Part shown: in pieces, positions 15,734-15,979 of the stretch
Position numbering within the stretch: position 1 is the first letter of the stretch
How the letters are laid out: every line of letters begins with the position of its first letter
Assembly: GCA_031411235.1 (NCBI GenBank)
Contig: JANOAR010000095.1
Coordinates: 1-15,979, forward strand
From: JANOAR01 sp031411235
GTDB lineage: Bacteria > Verrucomicrobiota > Verrucomicrobiia > Verrucomicrobiales > Verrucomicrobiaceae
Direction of reading: 5' to 3'
Length of the DNA: 15,979 nt
The notes under the pieces: generated by a model
The model's database searches: none
Seen by the model: the letters and a program-made list of their open reading frames with translations, nothing else
What the model was told of the DNA's origin: nothing
Program-made: the position numbers and the translations under genes

Positions 15734-15979
15734 TGGTGTTAGGTAGGCGGTAAATCTTGCGCACCATGCGTGACCTGCTCGTACAATGTTATGGGGTGAA
15801 ACCCTACCATCAGAAGAAATAGTGGGACTGATCCAGGCCCGTGATGCCTCATTGAAAAGAGACACCGAAGAGTAATTCAGAAGGTGGCTCGATGCCTCAC
15901 AATGTAGGACACTGTGGGTGGGGTGTTTTGCATGGGCTTTGGCTGGGTTGCAAGTGGCCCTTGACTACCGTTTTGTGCG

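Noticed and set aside
15961..15966. TTGACT -35-like hexamer at the right edge
   Set aside because: The window ends before any -10 element could be seen.

Overview
The window looks like chromosomal DNA from a Verrucomicrobiota member, probably near Prosthecobacter/Verrucomicrobiaceae. This is inferred from protein style, not from a marker gene. The 887-codon reading frame near the left edge has the N-terminal 'SYSI.TDT...GG...S.NYS.DGS.G...G' module and the twin 'LQKQG' modules that I associate with secreted Verrucomicrobiota proteins. A PL10-like pectate lyase and a TonB receptor fit a polysaccharide-degrading Gram-negative. There are no rRNA or tRNA genes, no transposase and no cas gene.

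Layout. (1) 1-355: 3' part of a PIN-domain (VapC-like) protein whose start lies off the left edge. (2) 398-3028, +: large secreted protein built from two related tandem modules. (3) 3077-4603, -: secreted pectate lyase, convergent with the previous gene. (4) 4604-4882: divergent intergenic region. (5) 4883-10373, +: tight four-gene unit of TonB-dependent receptor, periplasmic YfiR/DUF4154 protein, membrane histidine kinase (periplasmic sensor-HAMP-GAF-HisKA-HATPase) and a stand-alone Rcp1-type response regulator. Gaps are 78 nt (from the preferred yfiR-like start) and 5 nt, followed by a 4-nt overlap. (6) 10374-10807: 434 nt without a convincing gene, holding two exact copies of a 37-nt repeat. 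(7) 10808-12826, +: two-gene unit of an AI-2E family permease and a YihY/BrkB membrane protein. (8) 12848-15427, -: cytosolic hybrid histidine kinase with three PAS domains and a receiver. (9) 15458-15733, -: small unrecognised protein upstream of that kinase.

How it may work together. The 4883-10373 unit reads as a trans-envelope signalling relay. An outer-membrane TonB receptor detects or imports a ligand, a periplasmic YfiR-like protein carries the signal, a membrane kinase with a periplasmic sensor responds, and a single-domain regulator takes the phosphate. In characterised YfiBNR systems YfiR controls a diguanylate cyclase; here a kinase holds that place. The lyase transcribed divergently from the receptor makes pectin fragments a reasonable guess for the ligand, but nothing in the sequence proves it. 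The hybrid kinase on the other strand has no adjacent partner and is probably a separate pathway.
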